This document shows positions 17,767 through 26,322 of a stretch of 64,000 nt of DNA, one piece after another. Below the pieces are notes generated by a model. That model made no database searches. It was not told where the DNA came from and saw only the letters and a list, made by a program, of their open reading frames with translations. Every line of letters starts with the position of its first letter. Position 1 is the stretch's first letter. This DNA is from Pseudomonadota bacterium. Its GTDB lineage: Bacteria; Pseudomonadota; Gammaproteobacteria; Steroidobacterales; Steroidobacteraceae. The translations under genes were made by a program, and so were the position numbers. The stretch lies in contig JADJOO010000019.1 in NCBI GenBank assembly GCA_016713725.1, forward strand, positions 1 through 64,000, written 5' to 3'.

Positions 17767-18690
17767 GTGTCCGGCGAACGTGCGCAAGTGATGCTCGACT
17801 CGATCGGGGATGCCGTTCTCAGCACCGACCTGGCGGGCAACGTCACGTACATGAATCCGGTTGCCGAGCGCATGACCGGGTGGTCCACCGAAGAGGCGAC
17901 CGGCCGACCACTGCCGGAAGTGCTGCGGATCATCGACGCGGACAGTCGTGAGCCTGCGCGGAACCCGCTGGCCCTGGCGGTGGAGTGTGACACTAGTGTC
18001 GGTGTTGGTGAGAACTGTCTGCTGATCGGCCGGGATGGGCGCGAATCTGCGATCGAAGACACTGCCACCCCGATACATGACCAGGACGGAAAGGTGTCTG
18101 GCGCAGTGATCGTGTTTCACGACGTAGGTTCGGCGCGCGCCTTGTCGCTTCGAATGTCGTATCTGGCGCAACACGACGTTCTTACGGGCCTGCCCAACCG
18201 GATGCTGCTGACCGACCGGCTCGACCGGGCCATGGCACTGGCGTCGCGCCATGGCATGCAGCTGGCCGTATTGTTCATGGACCTGGATCGCTTCAAACCC
18301 ATCAACGATCGACTGGGTCATGCGGTCGGCGACCAGGTGCTGCAGTCAGTCGCGAGTCGACTGGTGGCGGGAGTGCGCAAATCGGACACCGTGTGCCGGC
18401 TCGGTGGCGATGAATTCGTCGTGCTGCTGTCTGAGGTGGCCAGTGCCAGGGATGTGGCGCGCGCTGCGGATGCACTGTGCGCCAGCATCGCCGCCCGGCA
18501 CCGGATTGAAGGCCGGAATCTGCGCGTGACGGCGAGTGTGGGGATCGCGGTCTATCCCGGCGATGGCGCGGATACCGAGACGCTGATGAAAAAAGCGGAT
18601 TTCGCGTTGCTGAACGCGAAGGCCTGCCGGCGTGCCCGGCCAAATCTGGTCAGCGCCGCCATGACCCGTGACGGTTCAACGTCCCGGTAG
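17767..18690 (+). CDS. PAS-GGDEF diguanylate cyclase
   Basis: 307 residues. An N-terminal PAS domain (LDSIGDAVLSTDLAGNVTYM, about 10-30; then PVAERMTGWSTEEATGRPL) leads into a GGDEF domain: YLAQHDVLTGLPNRMLL, LFMDLDRFKPINDRLGHAVGD, the active site RLGGDEFVVLL, and SVGIAVYPGDG. An RxxD inhibitory site (RKSD) lies five residues before GGDEF, so product inhibition by c-di-GMP is expected. GTG 17767 is the first start in an open frame. There is no EAL domain. The C-terminal tail after LMKKADFALLNAKA is less conserved than usual. Confidence 0.88.
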   Translation: MSGERAQVMLDSIGDAVLSTDLAGNVTYMNPVAERMTGWSTEEATGRPLPEVLRIIDADSREPARNPLALAVECDTSVGVGENCLLIGRDGRESAIEDTATPIHDQDGKVSGAVIVFHDVGSARALSLRMSYLAQHDVLTGLPNRMLLTDRLDRAMALASRHGMQLAVLFMDLDRFKPINDRLGHAVGDQVLQSVASRLVAGVRKSDTVCRLGGDEFVVLLSEVASARDVARAADALCASIAARHRIEGRNLRVTASVGIAVYPGDGADTETLMKKADFALLNAKACRRARPNLVSAAMTRDGSTSR

Positions 18691-18755
18691 GCTCGAGGCC
18701 GAATATGCCGGAGAGACGCGCAAGCGTCGATTGCTCGTGCACAAAGGAAATATCC

Positions 18756-18854
18756 ATGAACTGGGATCGCATCACGGGAAACTGGAAGCAAGTGGCCGGC
18801 AAAGCCAAGGTGCAGTGGGGTAAGTTGATCGACGACGACTCGTGGTTCTCGTAG
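18756..18854 (+). pseudogene. Truncated CsbD-family stress protein
   Basis: A 32-codon frame starting at ATG 18756 with AAGGA at correct spacing. It encodes the first half of a CsbD domain (MNWDRITGNWKQVAGKAKVQ, then WGKLIDDD) and stops after three extra residues. Complete family members continue for about 30 more residues. A weakly CsbD-like continuation (TLTELIR) appears in another frame at about 18857-18876, so a small deletion or frameshift is likely. CsbD proteins are abundant stress-induced proteins of unclear mechanism. The next gene's ATG lies within this remnant region. Confidence 0.6.
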
Positions 18855-18876
18855 AACGCTCACCGAACTGATTCGC

Positions 18877-19635
18877 ATGTTCCACTGTGCAGCGATGTTG
18901 CGGTCCGCGAGCATGGTGATTGCGCTCTCCTGCTTTGTCGCGACCGGATGCGCCGGCGTCAGGCACGCGCAGACCACGGAGCCGGTCCCGGTCGCGTCGC
19001 CTGCAGCGCCGATTGCGGTGGTCGAGGACGCGCCCGCACCTGCCGTGCCGCAGGTGGAGGCCGCGCCCGTCGTTGCCGAAGTACCCGTGCTTCCGGCCCC
19101 ACCGCCGGCGATTCAGCCTGTGCGCCCCGTGGAGCCCGCCCCGGCCGCGCGAGTCGCAGTCGCCAAAGTCCCCGCCAAGGTTGCACCGGTCACGCCAGTC
19201 GTTTCGCCCAAACCGCCGCCGAGGCCGGCAGCTGCCGTTGCGGCTGTGACCGTGCCGCCACCGCAGGCGATGCCAAAGGTTGCTGCGGTTCCTGCCGCAC
19301 CGCAGCTGTCCCCGGCGCCCCTGGACTTCAAGGCGCTCGCGTCGCGACTCCGCGAAACCAAGGCCATCGGCGTGTTGACCAAGCTTTCGCTCAAGAACGA
19401 CGTAGACGACCTCGTGGACCGGTTCCGCGCCTACCACAAGCGGCAGGGCACTGCGACGCTCGCTGAACTGCGCCGCAACTACGACATGCTGCTCCTCAAG
19501 GTGCTTTCGCTGCTCCAGGACAGCGATCCGCCGCTGGCCCGGGACATCGTCAAGTCGCGCGGCGCAATCTGGAGCATCCTCGAGGATCCGAGGAAATTCA
19601 CCGAATCCAATCTGATGGCAGGAGCAACACCGTGA
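18877..19635 (+). CDS. Proline/alanine-rich lipoprotein
   Basis: 252 residues. A signal peptide ending in FVATGC gives a lipoprotein with the acylated Cys near residue 25 (a second ATG at 18895 gives a shorter signal). Residues about 30-148 are low-complexity Pro/Ala/Val, likely an extended spacer through the periplasm. The last 100 residues form a compact helical domain (DFKALASRLRETKAIGVLTK, LVDRFRAYHKRQGTATLAEL, YDMLLLKVLSLLQDSDPPLA) without a name I recognise. GTGA overlap couples it to the next gene. The architecture suits an outer-membrane-tethered protein reaching inward or to peptidoglycan. Confidence 0.7.
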   Translation: MFHCAAMLRSASMVIALSCFVATGCAGVRHAQTTEPVPVASPAAPIAVVEDAPAPAVPQVEAAPVVAEVPVLPAPPPAIQPVRPVEPAPAARVAVAKVPAKVAPVTPVVSPKPPPRPAAAVAAVTVPPPQAMPKVAAVPAAPQLSPAPLDFKALASRLRETKAIGVLTKLSLKNDVDDLVDRFRAYHKRQGTATLAELRRNYDMLLLKVLSLLQDSDPPLARDIVKSRGAIWSILEDPRKFTESNLMAGATP

Positions 19636-19901
19636 CCATACGTGCAGGAGCACTGGCCCTGGTCGGGGTCGTGACGGCAGGCTTAGGGCTAACGGCGCTG
19701 GCCGTGGGAGAGACTTCCGGCGATGTTTCGGTCACGAAGGACCTGACGTCCGTCATTGCATTGCATGGCCTGCCGTGCGGTAACGTCGTCAGCGCCACCC
19801 AGCAGGGAAAGGACGACTACGTCGCCTCGTGCGAGAACGGCAGCCGCTACCGCGTCTTCGTGGACGCAGATGGCCGGGTAATCGTGGAGAAAATCGACTA
19901 G
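19632..19901 (+). CDS. Small exported protein of unknown function
   Basis: 89 residues starting at GTG 19632, overlapping the lipoprotein stop by four bases. An N-terminal hydrophobic stretch (AGALALVGVVTAGLGLTALA) is a signal peptide or anchor. The mature 60 residues contain two cysteines (LPCGNVV and ASCENGSRYRVF) that could form a disulfide, and end in a small beta-rich pattern DADGRVIVEKID. No family was recognised. Co-expression with the lipoprotein is expected from the overlap. It converges with the DUF3185 gene, sharing four bases. Confidence 0.65.
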   Translation: MTIRAGALALVGVVTAGLGLTALAVGETSGDVSVTKDLTSVIALHGLPCGNVVSATQQGKDDYVASCENGSRYRVFVDADGRVIVEKID

Positions 19902-20119
19902 CGCTTCCTGCCGCCAAGCAGGAGCAGCGCGGCGCCGATGGCGATTGCGCCGACACCGGCCCAGACCGGAACGTTGACCGTCTGCTTTTCCTTCACGGAC
20001 ATCTCGATCGGTCCCAGGTTGATATCGTGAGTCTGCTTCGTGTAACTGAAGCTCCCGTAGGCGAGCCCGAGGGCACCGGCCACGATCAGCGCGATGGCGG
20101 CAATCTTGACTGCATTCAT
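19898..20119 (-). CDS. DUF3185 small membrane protein
   Basis: 73 residues from ATG 20119, with GGAG at ideal spacing. It has an N-terminal helix (IAAIALIVAGALGLAYGSF), a short polar loop resembling THDINLGPIEMSVKEKQTVN, a second helix (VWAGVGAIAIGAALLLLGGR) and a basic end. This matches DUF3185 proteins, which are two-helix inner-membrane proteins of unknown role. The gene lies downstream of rne on the same strand but is separated from it by a probable terminator, so it likely has its own promoter in the gap upstream. Confidence 0.8.
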   Translation of the reverse strand: MNAVKIAAIALIVAGALGLAYGSFSYTKQTHDINLGPIEMSVKEKQTVNVPVWAGVGAIAIGAALLLLGGRKR

Positions 20120-20432
20120 GTTGGCTCCCTTCACGTCAGTTGCGAGGCGATTCCCGTACCGATCGTATCCGGTCGCCCATGATTAAAGCCAGATCAAAGA
20201 AAGGGCCCGGCAACGGGTGGCGTCACCGGGCCACTTTATGAGCACCCGACCTGGGATGAAGGTGTCGAGTACTCAGGTGCAGGATCGTCGAATGGATGGA
20301 TGAGGTCTGTGCGGTACCCAACACAGGTCTCTGCCATTGCCGATGTTCCCTGCCTGGAGTTGCCCTCAGGACTGGCCGTAGCGCGCCTGAGCTTCCTGTT
20401 TGAGTGCATTCATGCGCAGTTCTCGATGCGCC
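20120..20432. other. Intergenic region between DUF3185 and rne
   Basis: No supported gene on either strand. It contains a 7-bp stem GGCCCGG (20204-20210) paired with CCGGGCC (20226-20232) around a 15-base loop, without a T-run. On the minus strand it would lie in the 5' region of the DUF3185 transcript. A very short minus-strand frame near 20355-20411 is too small to support. Confidence 0.4.
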
Positions 20433-20462
20433 CTGAGAACCCGCTGCTTGCCGAGCAGCGGG
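20433..20462 (-). terminator. Probable Rho-independent terminator of rne
   Basis: Read on the minus strand, a 9-bp GC-rich stem CCCGCTGCT / AGCAGCGGG with loop CGGCA is followed by TTCTC. It lies 27 bases past the rne stop. The T-tract is weak, so termination may be partial. Confidence 0.5.
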
Positions 20463-20488
20463 GCCTTTGTCTCACCGGTACGCGTCGT

Positions 20489-23317
20489 CTACGGCTCGTT
20501 GCGCGGCGTCGTTGCGTCCGTCGGCGGAGTCGGCGTCCACTCGCGTGGCTCGGAAGCCGTTGCGACCGGAGCCGGCTCACGCACCACGACCGGCGCGGGT
20601 GCCGCGTCGCTTGGCGGAGCCGGTGGAGCCGGCGGCGTTGCAGGACGTTCGAAGTCGAACGAGCGCGGCTCGGGCGCACGCGATGTTTCATGGCTCGGTG
20701 CGGGCGCGGGAGCTGCGATTTCGCGCGGTGCTTCCGCAGCTCGGATCGCCGCGAATTCACGCGGCGGTTCCGGCCAGCCTGGTTCATCGAACTCGCGTGG
20801 GGTGTCGAACGACTGCGGTACCGGCGCGCGACCAGTGCTGTCACTGCCACCCGCATCGTCAGCACCTTCGCCACCCGGGCTGTCGTCGAGGCTGCCTGCG
20901 CCGGCCGCACCCGCGGCGGCGCCGGCACCGTAGCCTTCGGCAGGGCCATCACCACGACCACGACGACGACGGCCACCGCGACGCGACCTGCGCCCGGTGC
21001 GCTCGCTGCGATCTCCCTCAGGACGTTGTTGCTGGCCGTCTCCAATCGGTTGCGGGACTGACGCGTCGGCTGTGTTCATGTCGTTCGCAACGGCTGCGAC
21101 GACCGAAGTTGCGGCGGCTGCCTGCTGACGCGCTTCCTGCGGCTCGCGGTACTCACGGGGCGGCCGCGGTTCGCGGGGCTCGCGTGGAGGACGCACTTGC
21201 TGCGGCTGGCGCGGGCCCTGTTGGCCGCCCTCACGACGTCCGCCACGCGGGTTCTCGTCACGACGCGGCTGCTGCTGGGATTGCGCGCGGTTCGGCTCGT
21301 CGCGCCGCGGTTCGTTGCCGCGGGCCGACTGGCCCGGGCCCGGTGCACCTTCGGGACGGTTTTCGCGGCGTGGTTCGTCACGCGAGCCACGTTCACCGCG
21401 GCCCTCGCTGCGACCGCGTCCATCACGACTGTCGCGACGACCATCGCGGCCACGGCCGCGTTCGCTGCGATCGCGGTCATGGCGCGGACGATCACGATCG
21501 CCGTCCTTGCCGCTTCGACTGACGTTCGAGGGCGCCGCCGTCTGCGGTTCGGGTGCACGCTTGTCGCCGGCGAACCAGCGCCACAACCGCACGAGCACGT
21601 TGTCGCGCGGACCGTAGGCCGGTGCGGCAACGGCTACCGGTGCCGCTGCGATCGCGATCGGGGCCGCCACGACTTCGGGGGCCGCAGGCGGGGCAGTGGT
21701 GCTCGGGATGATCGTCGTCACCGCGGGCTGCTGCGGCGTCGGGGCCGTTTCTTCCTCGGCGGACGCGATCGCGTCCAGATCGATCTTCGGTTCGATCGCC
21801 ATTTGATGGCTGATGACGGAGTTCTCGGGCAGGTCCATCTCGTCATCGCGCACGCGTCGCAACTCGTAGGAGGGCGTCTCGAGGTACTTGTTCGGCACCA
21901 GTACGATATCGACGTGACTGCGGGCTTCGATGTCGTGCAGCCAGTCGCGCTTCTCGTTCATGAGGTAGGTCGCGACGTCGACCGGCAACTGCGCTATGAC
22001 CTTCGCGGTGCGGTCCTTGCGGGCCTCCTCGCCGATCAGTCGCAGGACCGCGAGCGCCAGCGATTCGACGCTGCGGATCACGCCCATGCCGGTGCAACGC
22101 GGGCAGACGATGTTGGTCGATTCGCTGATCGACGGACGCAGGCGCTGCCGCGAGAGCTCGAGCAGGCCGAAGCGGGAAATCTTGCCCAGCTGGATGCGGG
22201 CACGGTCCTGCTTGACCGCGTCGCGCAGCCGATCCTCGACCGCGCGCTGGTTCTTGGTCGACTCCATGTCGATGAAGTCGATGACGATCAGGCCGCCGAC
22301 GTCACGCAACCGCATCTGGCGCGCAATTTCGTCCGCGGCCTCGAGGTTGGTGTTGCAGGCGGTCGTCTCGATGTCGGTGCCGCGGGTACTGCGCGCCGAG
22401 TTGATGTCGATCGAGACCAGGGCTTCGGTGTGGTCGATCACGATGCTGCCACCCGCGGGCAGCGTCACCTTGTGGGAATACGCCGACTCGATCTGGCTCT
22501 CGATCTGGTACCGCGTGAACAGCGGCACGTGGTCGTCGTACAGCTTGAGCTTGCGCAGGTTGTTCGGCATGAAGCGCTGCATGTATTCGCGCGCTTCCTC
22601 GTATACCTCCGGCTTGTCGATCAGGATTTCGCCGATGTCGTCGCTGAGGTAGTCACGGAGCGCGCGCAGGATTGCCGTGCTCTCGCGGTAGATCAGGAAC
22701 GGCGAGGGACGGCTATCGGACGCCTGCTGAATCGCGTTCCAGATGTCGACGAGGTTGTTGAGGTCCCACTGCAGCTCTTCGGGGCTGCGGCCCACGCCGG
22801 CCGTGCGCACGATGGCGCCCATGCCATCGGGAATCTGCAGCGCGTCCATCGCTTCGCGCAGGGCATCGCGGTCGTCGCCTTCGACGCGGCGCGACACGCC
22901 GCCGGCACGGGGGTTGTTCGGCATCAGGACCAGGAACCGGCCCGCCAGGCTGATGAAGGTGGTTAGTGCGGCGCCCTTGTTGCCGCGTTCTTCCTTCTCG
23001 ACCTGGACGATGATTTCCTGGCCTTCCTCGATCAGGTCACGGATGCCGCGGTTGCCGCCGTCCTGGCCTGGCTGCTTGTCCTTGAAGAACGCCTTGGAAA
23101 CTTCCTTCAGCGGGAGAAAGCCGTGGCGGTCGGCGCCGTAGTCGATGAACGCGGCCTCGAGGCTCGGTTCGACCCGGGTGATTCGACCCTTGTAGACGTT
23201 GGCTTTCTTGGTTTCGCGCGACGGGATTTCGATGTCGAGGTCGTAGATCCGCTGGCCGTCAACCAGCGCTACGCGCAACTCCTCTTCCTGAGTCGCGTTG
23301 ACGAGCATTCTTTTCAT
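20489..23317 (-). CDS. rne: Ribonuclease E
   Basis: 942 residues from ATG 23317, preceded by AGAGGG. This endoribonuclease starts decay of most mRNAs and matures rRNA and tRNA. The catalytic half shows an S1 domain (GRITRVEPSLEAAFIDYGAD, about 43-62), the 5' sensor/RNase H-like parts, the metal-binding aspartate regions (VSIDINSAR and VIDFIDM) and the Zn-link CPRCTGMG that joins protomers. From about residue 530 the protein is a long Arg/Pro/Gln-rich disordered scaffold, as expected for degradosome and membrane binding. Length and layout are normal for a gammaproteobacterial RNase E. Confidence 0.97.
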   Translation of the reverse strand: MKRMLVNATQEEELRVALVDGQRIYDLDIEIPSRETKKANVYKGRITRVEPSLEAAFIDYGADRHGFLPLKEVSKAFFKDKQPGQDGGNRGIRDLIEEGQEIIVQVEKEERGNKGAALTTFISLAGRFLVLMPNNPRAGGVSRRVEGDDRDALREAMDALQIPDGMGAIVRTAGVGRSPEELQWDLNNLVDIWNAIQQASDSRPSPFLIYRESTAILRALRDYLSDDIGEILIDKPEVYEEAREYMQRFMPNNLRKLKLYDDHVPLFTRYQIESQIESAYSHKVTLPAGGSIVIDHTEALVSIDINSARSTRGTDIETTACNTNLEAADEIARQMRLRDVGGLIVIDFIDMESTKNQRAVEDRLRDAVKQDRARIQLGKISRFGLLELSRQRLRPSISESTNIVCPRCTGMGVIRSVESLALAVLRLIGEEARKDRTAKVIAQLPVDVATYLMNEKRDWLHDIEARSHVDIVLVPNKYLETPSYELRRVRDDEMDLPENSVISHQMAIEPKIDLDAIASAEEETAPTPQQPAVTTIIPSTTAPPAAPEVVAAPIAIAAAPVAVAAPAYGPRDNVLVRLWRWFAGDKRAPEPQTAAPSNVSRSGKDGDRDRPRHDRDRSERGRGRDGRRDSRDGRGRSEGRGERGSRDEPRRENRPEGAPGPGQSARGNEPRRDEPNRAQSQQQPRRDENPRGGRREGGQQGPRQPQQVRPPREPREPRPPREYREPQEARQQAAAATSVVAAVANDMNTADASVPQPIGDGQQQRPEGDRSERTGRRSRRGGRRRRGRGDGPAEGYGAGAAAGAAGAGSLDDSPGGEGADDAGGSDSTGRAPVPQSFDTPREFDEPGWPEPPREFAAIRAAEAPREIAAPAPAPSHETSRAPEPRSFDFERPATPPAPPAPPSDAAPAPVVVREPAPVATASEPREWTPTPPTDATTPRNEP

Positions 23318-23715
23318 CGGCCCTCTCGTTATTGGAGGTTGGGGCCGCGTACGGTTCGGACGGGTAATGGTGCCGTGGCGTGGGAAAAAGGTCTGGCAGC
23401 GACTGCGCGAGCGCTCATTTGCTGTTCTTCTGCACCGGCGCAGTGCGCACGATGCGTGACCGAATCCTGGTGCTGTCGGGCATCGTACCCGCCGAGGTCG
23501 CTGCCGGCCCGCTGCCCGCCGGGGCTGCGGCACCTGCGCGTGTCCGCGGCAGATCGATGTGTCTGAAACTTCAGAACCAACTAAGATTGCGGGCGCCCCG
23601 CACAACCCGTAGGGCGTGCAACCGCGCGTCGCTCATTCGGCGCTGCCTGATGTTGCTTGGACGCACCAGCGCATTGCCTAGCGCCGGAATGTAACAAGCG
23701 AAGGCCCGAAAATCA
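23318..23715. other. Divergent promoter region of rne and rluC
   Basis: 398 bases without a supported gene. It must hold the start sites of rne (leftward) and rluC (rightward). In E. coli rne has a long 5' leader through which RNase E represses its own mRNA, and a comparable leader would fit here. The stretch is GC-rich; I did not identify a specific conserved hairpin with confidence. Confidence 0.4.
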
Positions 23716-24950
23716 ATGGCTTACGAAATAGACCCGGCAACCGACGAGAACAGTGCCGAGCCGGCACCCGGCCGCGGTGTTACCCACGTCACTGTGACCG
23801 AAGACGACGCCGGCACGCGGCTCGACAACTTTCTCGTCCGGCAACTGCAGGACGTCCCGCGCACGCACGTGTTCCGCCTGTTGCGCAAGGGTGAGGTACG
23901 TGTCAACAAGAAACGCGCCAAGCCCGACCAGCGCGTGGCTGTGGGCGACATCGTCCGCATTCCACCGGTGCGCAAGGCGGAAGACGTGCCGCCGCCAGCC
24001 ACGCCCCGGACCGCCAGCGAGTCGCTGCAGAAGCTGGTCCTCGACTCGATCACCTACGAGGACAGTGACCTCATCGTCTGCAACAAGCCGCCGGGCCTTG
24101 CGGTTCACGGCGGCAGTGCGACCGATTTCGGCCTGATCGAAGCGCTTCGCAGCGCCCGCCCCGGGCAGCCGGACCTCGAACTCGTGCACCGGCTCGACCG
24201 CGACACCAGCGGCTGCCTGCTGGTGGCGAAACGGCGCGCCGCGCTGCGCGACCTGCACCTGCAGCTGCGCGAAGGCCAGACTGAAAAGCATTACCTGGCA
24301 CTGGTTTGCGGCAAGTGGAACCTGGGGACCAAGCGCATCGAACTGGCGCTCGACACGGACGAGCGCCGCAGCGGCGAGCGGCACGTGGCTGTGCGCGCGC
24401 ACGGCAAGAAGTCCGTCAGCACGTTCAAGCCCGTGCAATTCTTCGGTAACCTCGCGACGCTGCTGGAAGTCGAGATCGACACCGGCAAGACCCACCAGAT
24501 TCGCGTGCACGCGGCACACGCCGGTCATCCCGTGGCGGTGACGACAAATACGGCAACCGGATCTTCAACGAGATTTTCAAGGACTATGGCCTGAAGCGCA
24601 TGTTCCTGCATTCGTCGTCGCTCGGCTTCACACGGCCCGGCACCCGCGAGCCCATGCTGGCAAGCGCGCCGCTGCCGCCCGAACTCAGCGCGGTGCTGGA
24701 TACGCTCACGCGTGGCAAAGCTCGGGCACCTCAGGACGAGCGCGGCAAGACACTGAAGCCGGAAGGTGCGCGTGGACCGGTCGCCGCACCGCGCGTGCAG
24801 CGACCGGCACTGGTGCCGCCGACCGGCAGACCGAGGATGGGCAACCCGAGGATGGGCAACCCCCGGACCGACAAGCGGGGCCCGGCTAAGGGACCTGGAC
24901 CCGTGCGCGGCGAAGGGCGCCGCAAAGCCAGGACAACGGGAGGCCGGTAA
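23716..24950 (+). CDS. rluC: 23S rRNA pseudouridine synthase RluC (frameshifted near the 3' end)
   Basis: It modifies uridines in 23S rRNA. An S4 domain (TRLDNFLVRQLQDVPRTHVF) is followed by the RluA-family core NKPPGLAVHGG and the catalytic motif VHRLDRDTSGCLLVAK, then TGKTHQIRVHAAHAGHPVA. At about 24537 the frame is lost: one G is missing, since frame 3 continues GDDKYGNRIFNEIFKDYG and KRMFLHSSSLGF to TAA at 24950. Without repair the frame stops at 24594. The last 60 residues form an Arg/Pro tail that includes a 15-bp tandem duplication. The 3' end overlaps maf on the other strand by 65 bases. Confidence 0.85.
24833..24862 (+). repeat. 15-bp tandem duplication inside the rluC tail
   Basis: Two perfect copies of GAGGATGGGCAACCC, encoding part of an Arg-Met-Gly-Asn-Pro repeat in the disordered C-terminal tail. 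The reverse complement, GGGTTGCCCATCCTC, resembles the 15-bp unit found three times in imuA. Confidence 0.75.
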
Positions 24951-25470
24951 GGCCCGTCGGATCGATCGATTCGATCCGGTCGAAGAGGGCGATTCCCAGG
25001 GATTCAGCTTTGAAGCCGCCGGCGCAGTCCAGCGGCTGGTCGCGCTCGATGTAGCGGTCGATTTCGGCGTCCGACAGGTCCCGGAACTGCACGACCGTAC
25101 GGTCGACGTGCGATTCGGTGCGGCCGGCCGAGCCATCGATGACGTGGACCGCGGTGAGGAAGACGACTTCCTGGCCGGACGATGCCCGCAGCTGTTCGCG
25201 GCAACGCGCGACGGTGCCGGGTTTGCCGAGTACGTCCGTGCCACGCAGGGCCACCTGGTCGGAGCCGATGACGATCGCCTGGGGATGGCTGGCGGCGACT
25301 ACCTCGGCCTTGATCCGTGCGAGTCGGGTAGCCATTGCGGCGGCCGGTTCGCCGGGCAGGCGGGTTTCATCGGTCCCGGGGGCGACGCACTCGAACGGCA
25401 GCCCGAGCCGCTGCAACAGGTCGCGGCGGTAACGGGACGTCGAGGCGAGAATCAGGCCCTTGGAAAACAA
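24886..25470 (-). CDS. Maf-like nucleotide pyrophosphatase (YceF type)
   Basis: 194 residues. Maf enzymes hydrolyse non-canonical or methylated nucleoside triphosphates. Motifs: LILASTSRYRRDLLQRLG at the N-terminus, then TDETRLPGE, VIGSDQVALRG, LGKPGTVARCREQL and AGGFKAESLGIALFDRIESI. This pattern fits the YceF (m7GTP-preferring) branch more than YhdE. The likely start is TTG 25470 (then FSKGLILAS); no ATG lies nearby. It is divergent from yceD across a 59-base gap, the arrangement known from other gammaproteobacteria, where maf sits beside yceD-rpmF. Confidence 0.88.
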   Translation of the reverse strand: MFSKGLILASTSRYRRDLLQRLGLPFECVAPGTDETRLPGEPAAAMATRLARIKAEVVAASHPQAIVIGSDQVALRGTDVLGKPGTVARCREQLRASSGQEVVFLTAVHVIDGSAGRTESHVDRTVVQFRDLSDAEIDRYIERDQPLDCAGGFKAESLGIALFDRIESIDPTGLTGLPLSWLCGALRRARVQVP

Positions 25471-25491
25471 AGATTTAGGCTCGTTTTTTCT

Positions 25492-25520
25492 TTGACAGGG
25501 CCGGGGTGCGTCACTATTAT
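25492..25520 (+). promoter_or_regulatory. Near-consensus sigma-70 promoter of yceD-rpmF-plsX
   Basis: TTGACA (25492-25497), a 17-base spacer, then TATTAT (25515-25520). The expected start point, about 7 bases on, lies only about 3 bases before the yceD ATG at 25530, so the transcript would be leaderless or nearly so. Confidence 0.8.
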
Positions 25521-25529
25521 ACGCGCCCC

Positions 25530-26102
25530 ATGTCGCCCGGCCCTGCCGATCAGGTCAACGCCAAAGAACTGTCGGCCCGAGCCGCCGTCATCAAACGGCA
25601 TCTCGATCTGTCACAGCTCGAACGCGTCGTGCAGGCGGGCGGACTTTCCGGCACTCGCATCGATGCGCGATTGCAGTTCGGCGCCTGCGAAGGCCGCACG
25701 ACAGTCGACGTTCGCGTCGAGGGTACGGCAGTGCTGGAATGCCGGCGTTGTCTGCAGCCTTGCGCGATCGTGGTGGACGAATCGGCGCTGGTCGCCATCG
25801 TCCGCGCAGAGACCGACGACGTGCCGGGCGGCTTCGAGCCGTTCGTGGGAATGCCGGAGCAACTGTCGCTTGCGGCGCTGGTCGAAGAGCAGGTGCTGCT
25901 CGCGTTGCCGCTCGTGCCCGCGCACGAAGTTGGCTCCGGGGAATGCCTGTCGTCGGAGGCGGAAGTGGTGCCGTTGGCCCCCGCTTCCCTGGTCGAGCCC
26001 GTTGCGCAAGTGGCAGCGGTGGAAAAGAAACAGACGCCCTTTGCGAATCTGCGGGAGCTGCTCGAAAAAGACAACGAGCGCGGACCCGCTTCAGGAGAGT
26101 AG
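25530..26102 (+). CDS. yceD: YceD/DUF177 protein, 23S rRNA accumulation factor
   Basis: 190 residues from ATG 25530. Family features are the central CxxC (LECRRCLQPCAIVVDE), the acidic segment FEPFVGMPEQLSLAALVEEQ, VLLALPLVPAH with a later Cys, and the conserved end FANLRELLEK. E. coli YceD is needed for normal 23S rRNA accumulation and is always beside rpmF. The start is supported by homology beginning near VNAKELSARAAVIK. There is no ribosome site, in line with the promoter placing the RNA start almost at the ATG. The insert AEVVPLAPASLVEPVAQVAA before the tail is longer than in E. coli. Confidence 0.92.
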   Translation: MSPGPADQVNAKELSARAAVIKRHLDLSQLERVVQAGGLSGTRIDARLQFGACEGRTTVDVRVEGTAVLECRRCLQPCAIVVDESALVAIVRAETDDVPGGFEPFVGMPEQLSLAALVEEQVLLALPLVPAHEVGSGECLSSEAEVVPLAPASLVEPVAQVAAVEKKQTPFANLRELLEKDNERGPASGE

Positions 26103-26105
26103 ATC

Positions 26106-26300
26106 ATGGCAGTCCAGAAAAGCCGCAAGACCCCGTCCAAGCGCGGCATGCACCGTTCGCACGACCACCTGAGCAGCCCTGCGCTGTCGGTTGACCGTAC
26201 CAGCGGCGAAACCCATCTTCGTCACCGCATCACCGCTGACGGTTTCTACCGCGGCAAGAAGGTGATCGAGAAGCCGGCCGCCGACGAAGGCCAGGAGTAA
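26106..26300 (+). CDS. rpmF: 50S ribosomal protein L32
   Basis: 64 residues: MAVQKSRKTPSKRGMHRSHD is diagnostic for L32. It begins three bases after the yceD stop, with AGGAGA in the yceD tail as its ribosome site. It lacks the paired cysteines of zinc-binding L32 forms, as is usual in gammaproteobacteria. It sits between yceD and plsX in the conserved order that links ribosome and phospholipid synthesis. Confidence 0.97.
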   Translation: MAVQKSRKTPSKRGMHRSHDHLSSPALSVDRTSGETHLRHRITADGFYRGKKVIEKPAADEGQE

Positions 26301-26322
26301 TCCTGTTCCGACGGGCCCGCGC

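Noticed and set aside
20355..20411. Short minus-strand frame MNALKQEAQARYGQS
   Set aside because: Only 15 codons, no clear ribosome site and no conserved continuation in another frame.
21197..22966. 589-codon open frame on the plus strand opposite rne
   Set aside because: It mirrors the codon bias of RNase E on the other strand, matches no family and has no ribosome site. Long antisense frames are expected in GC-rich genes.
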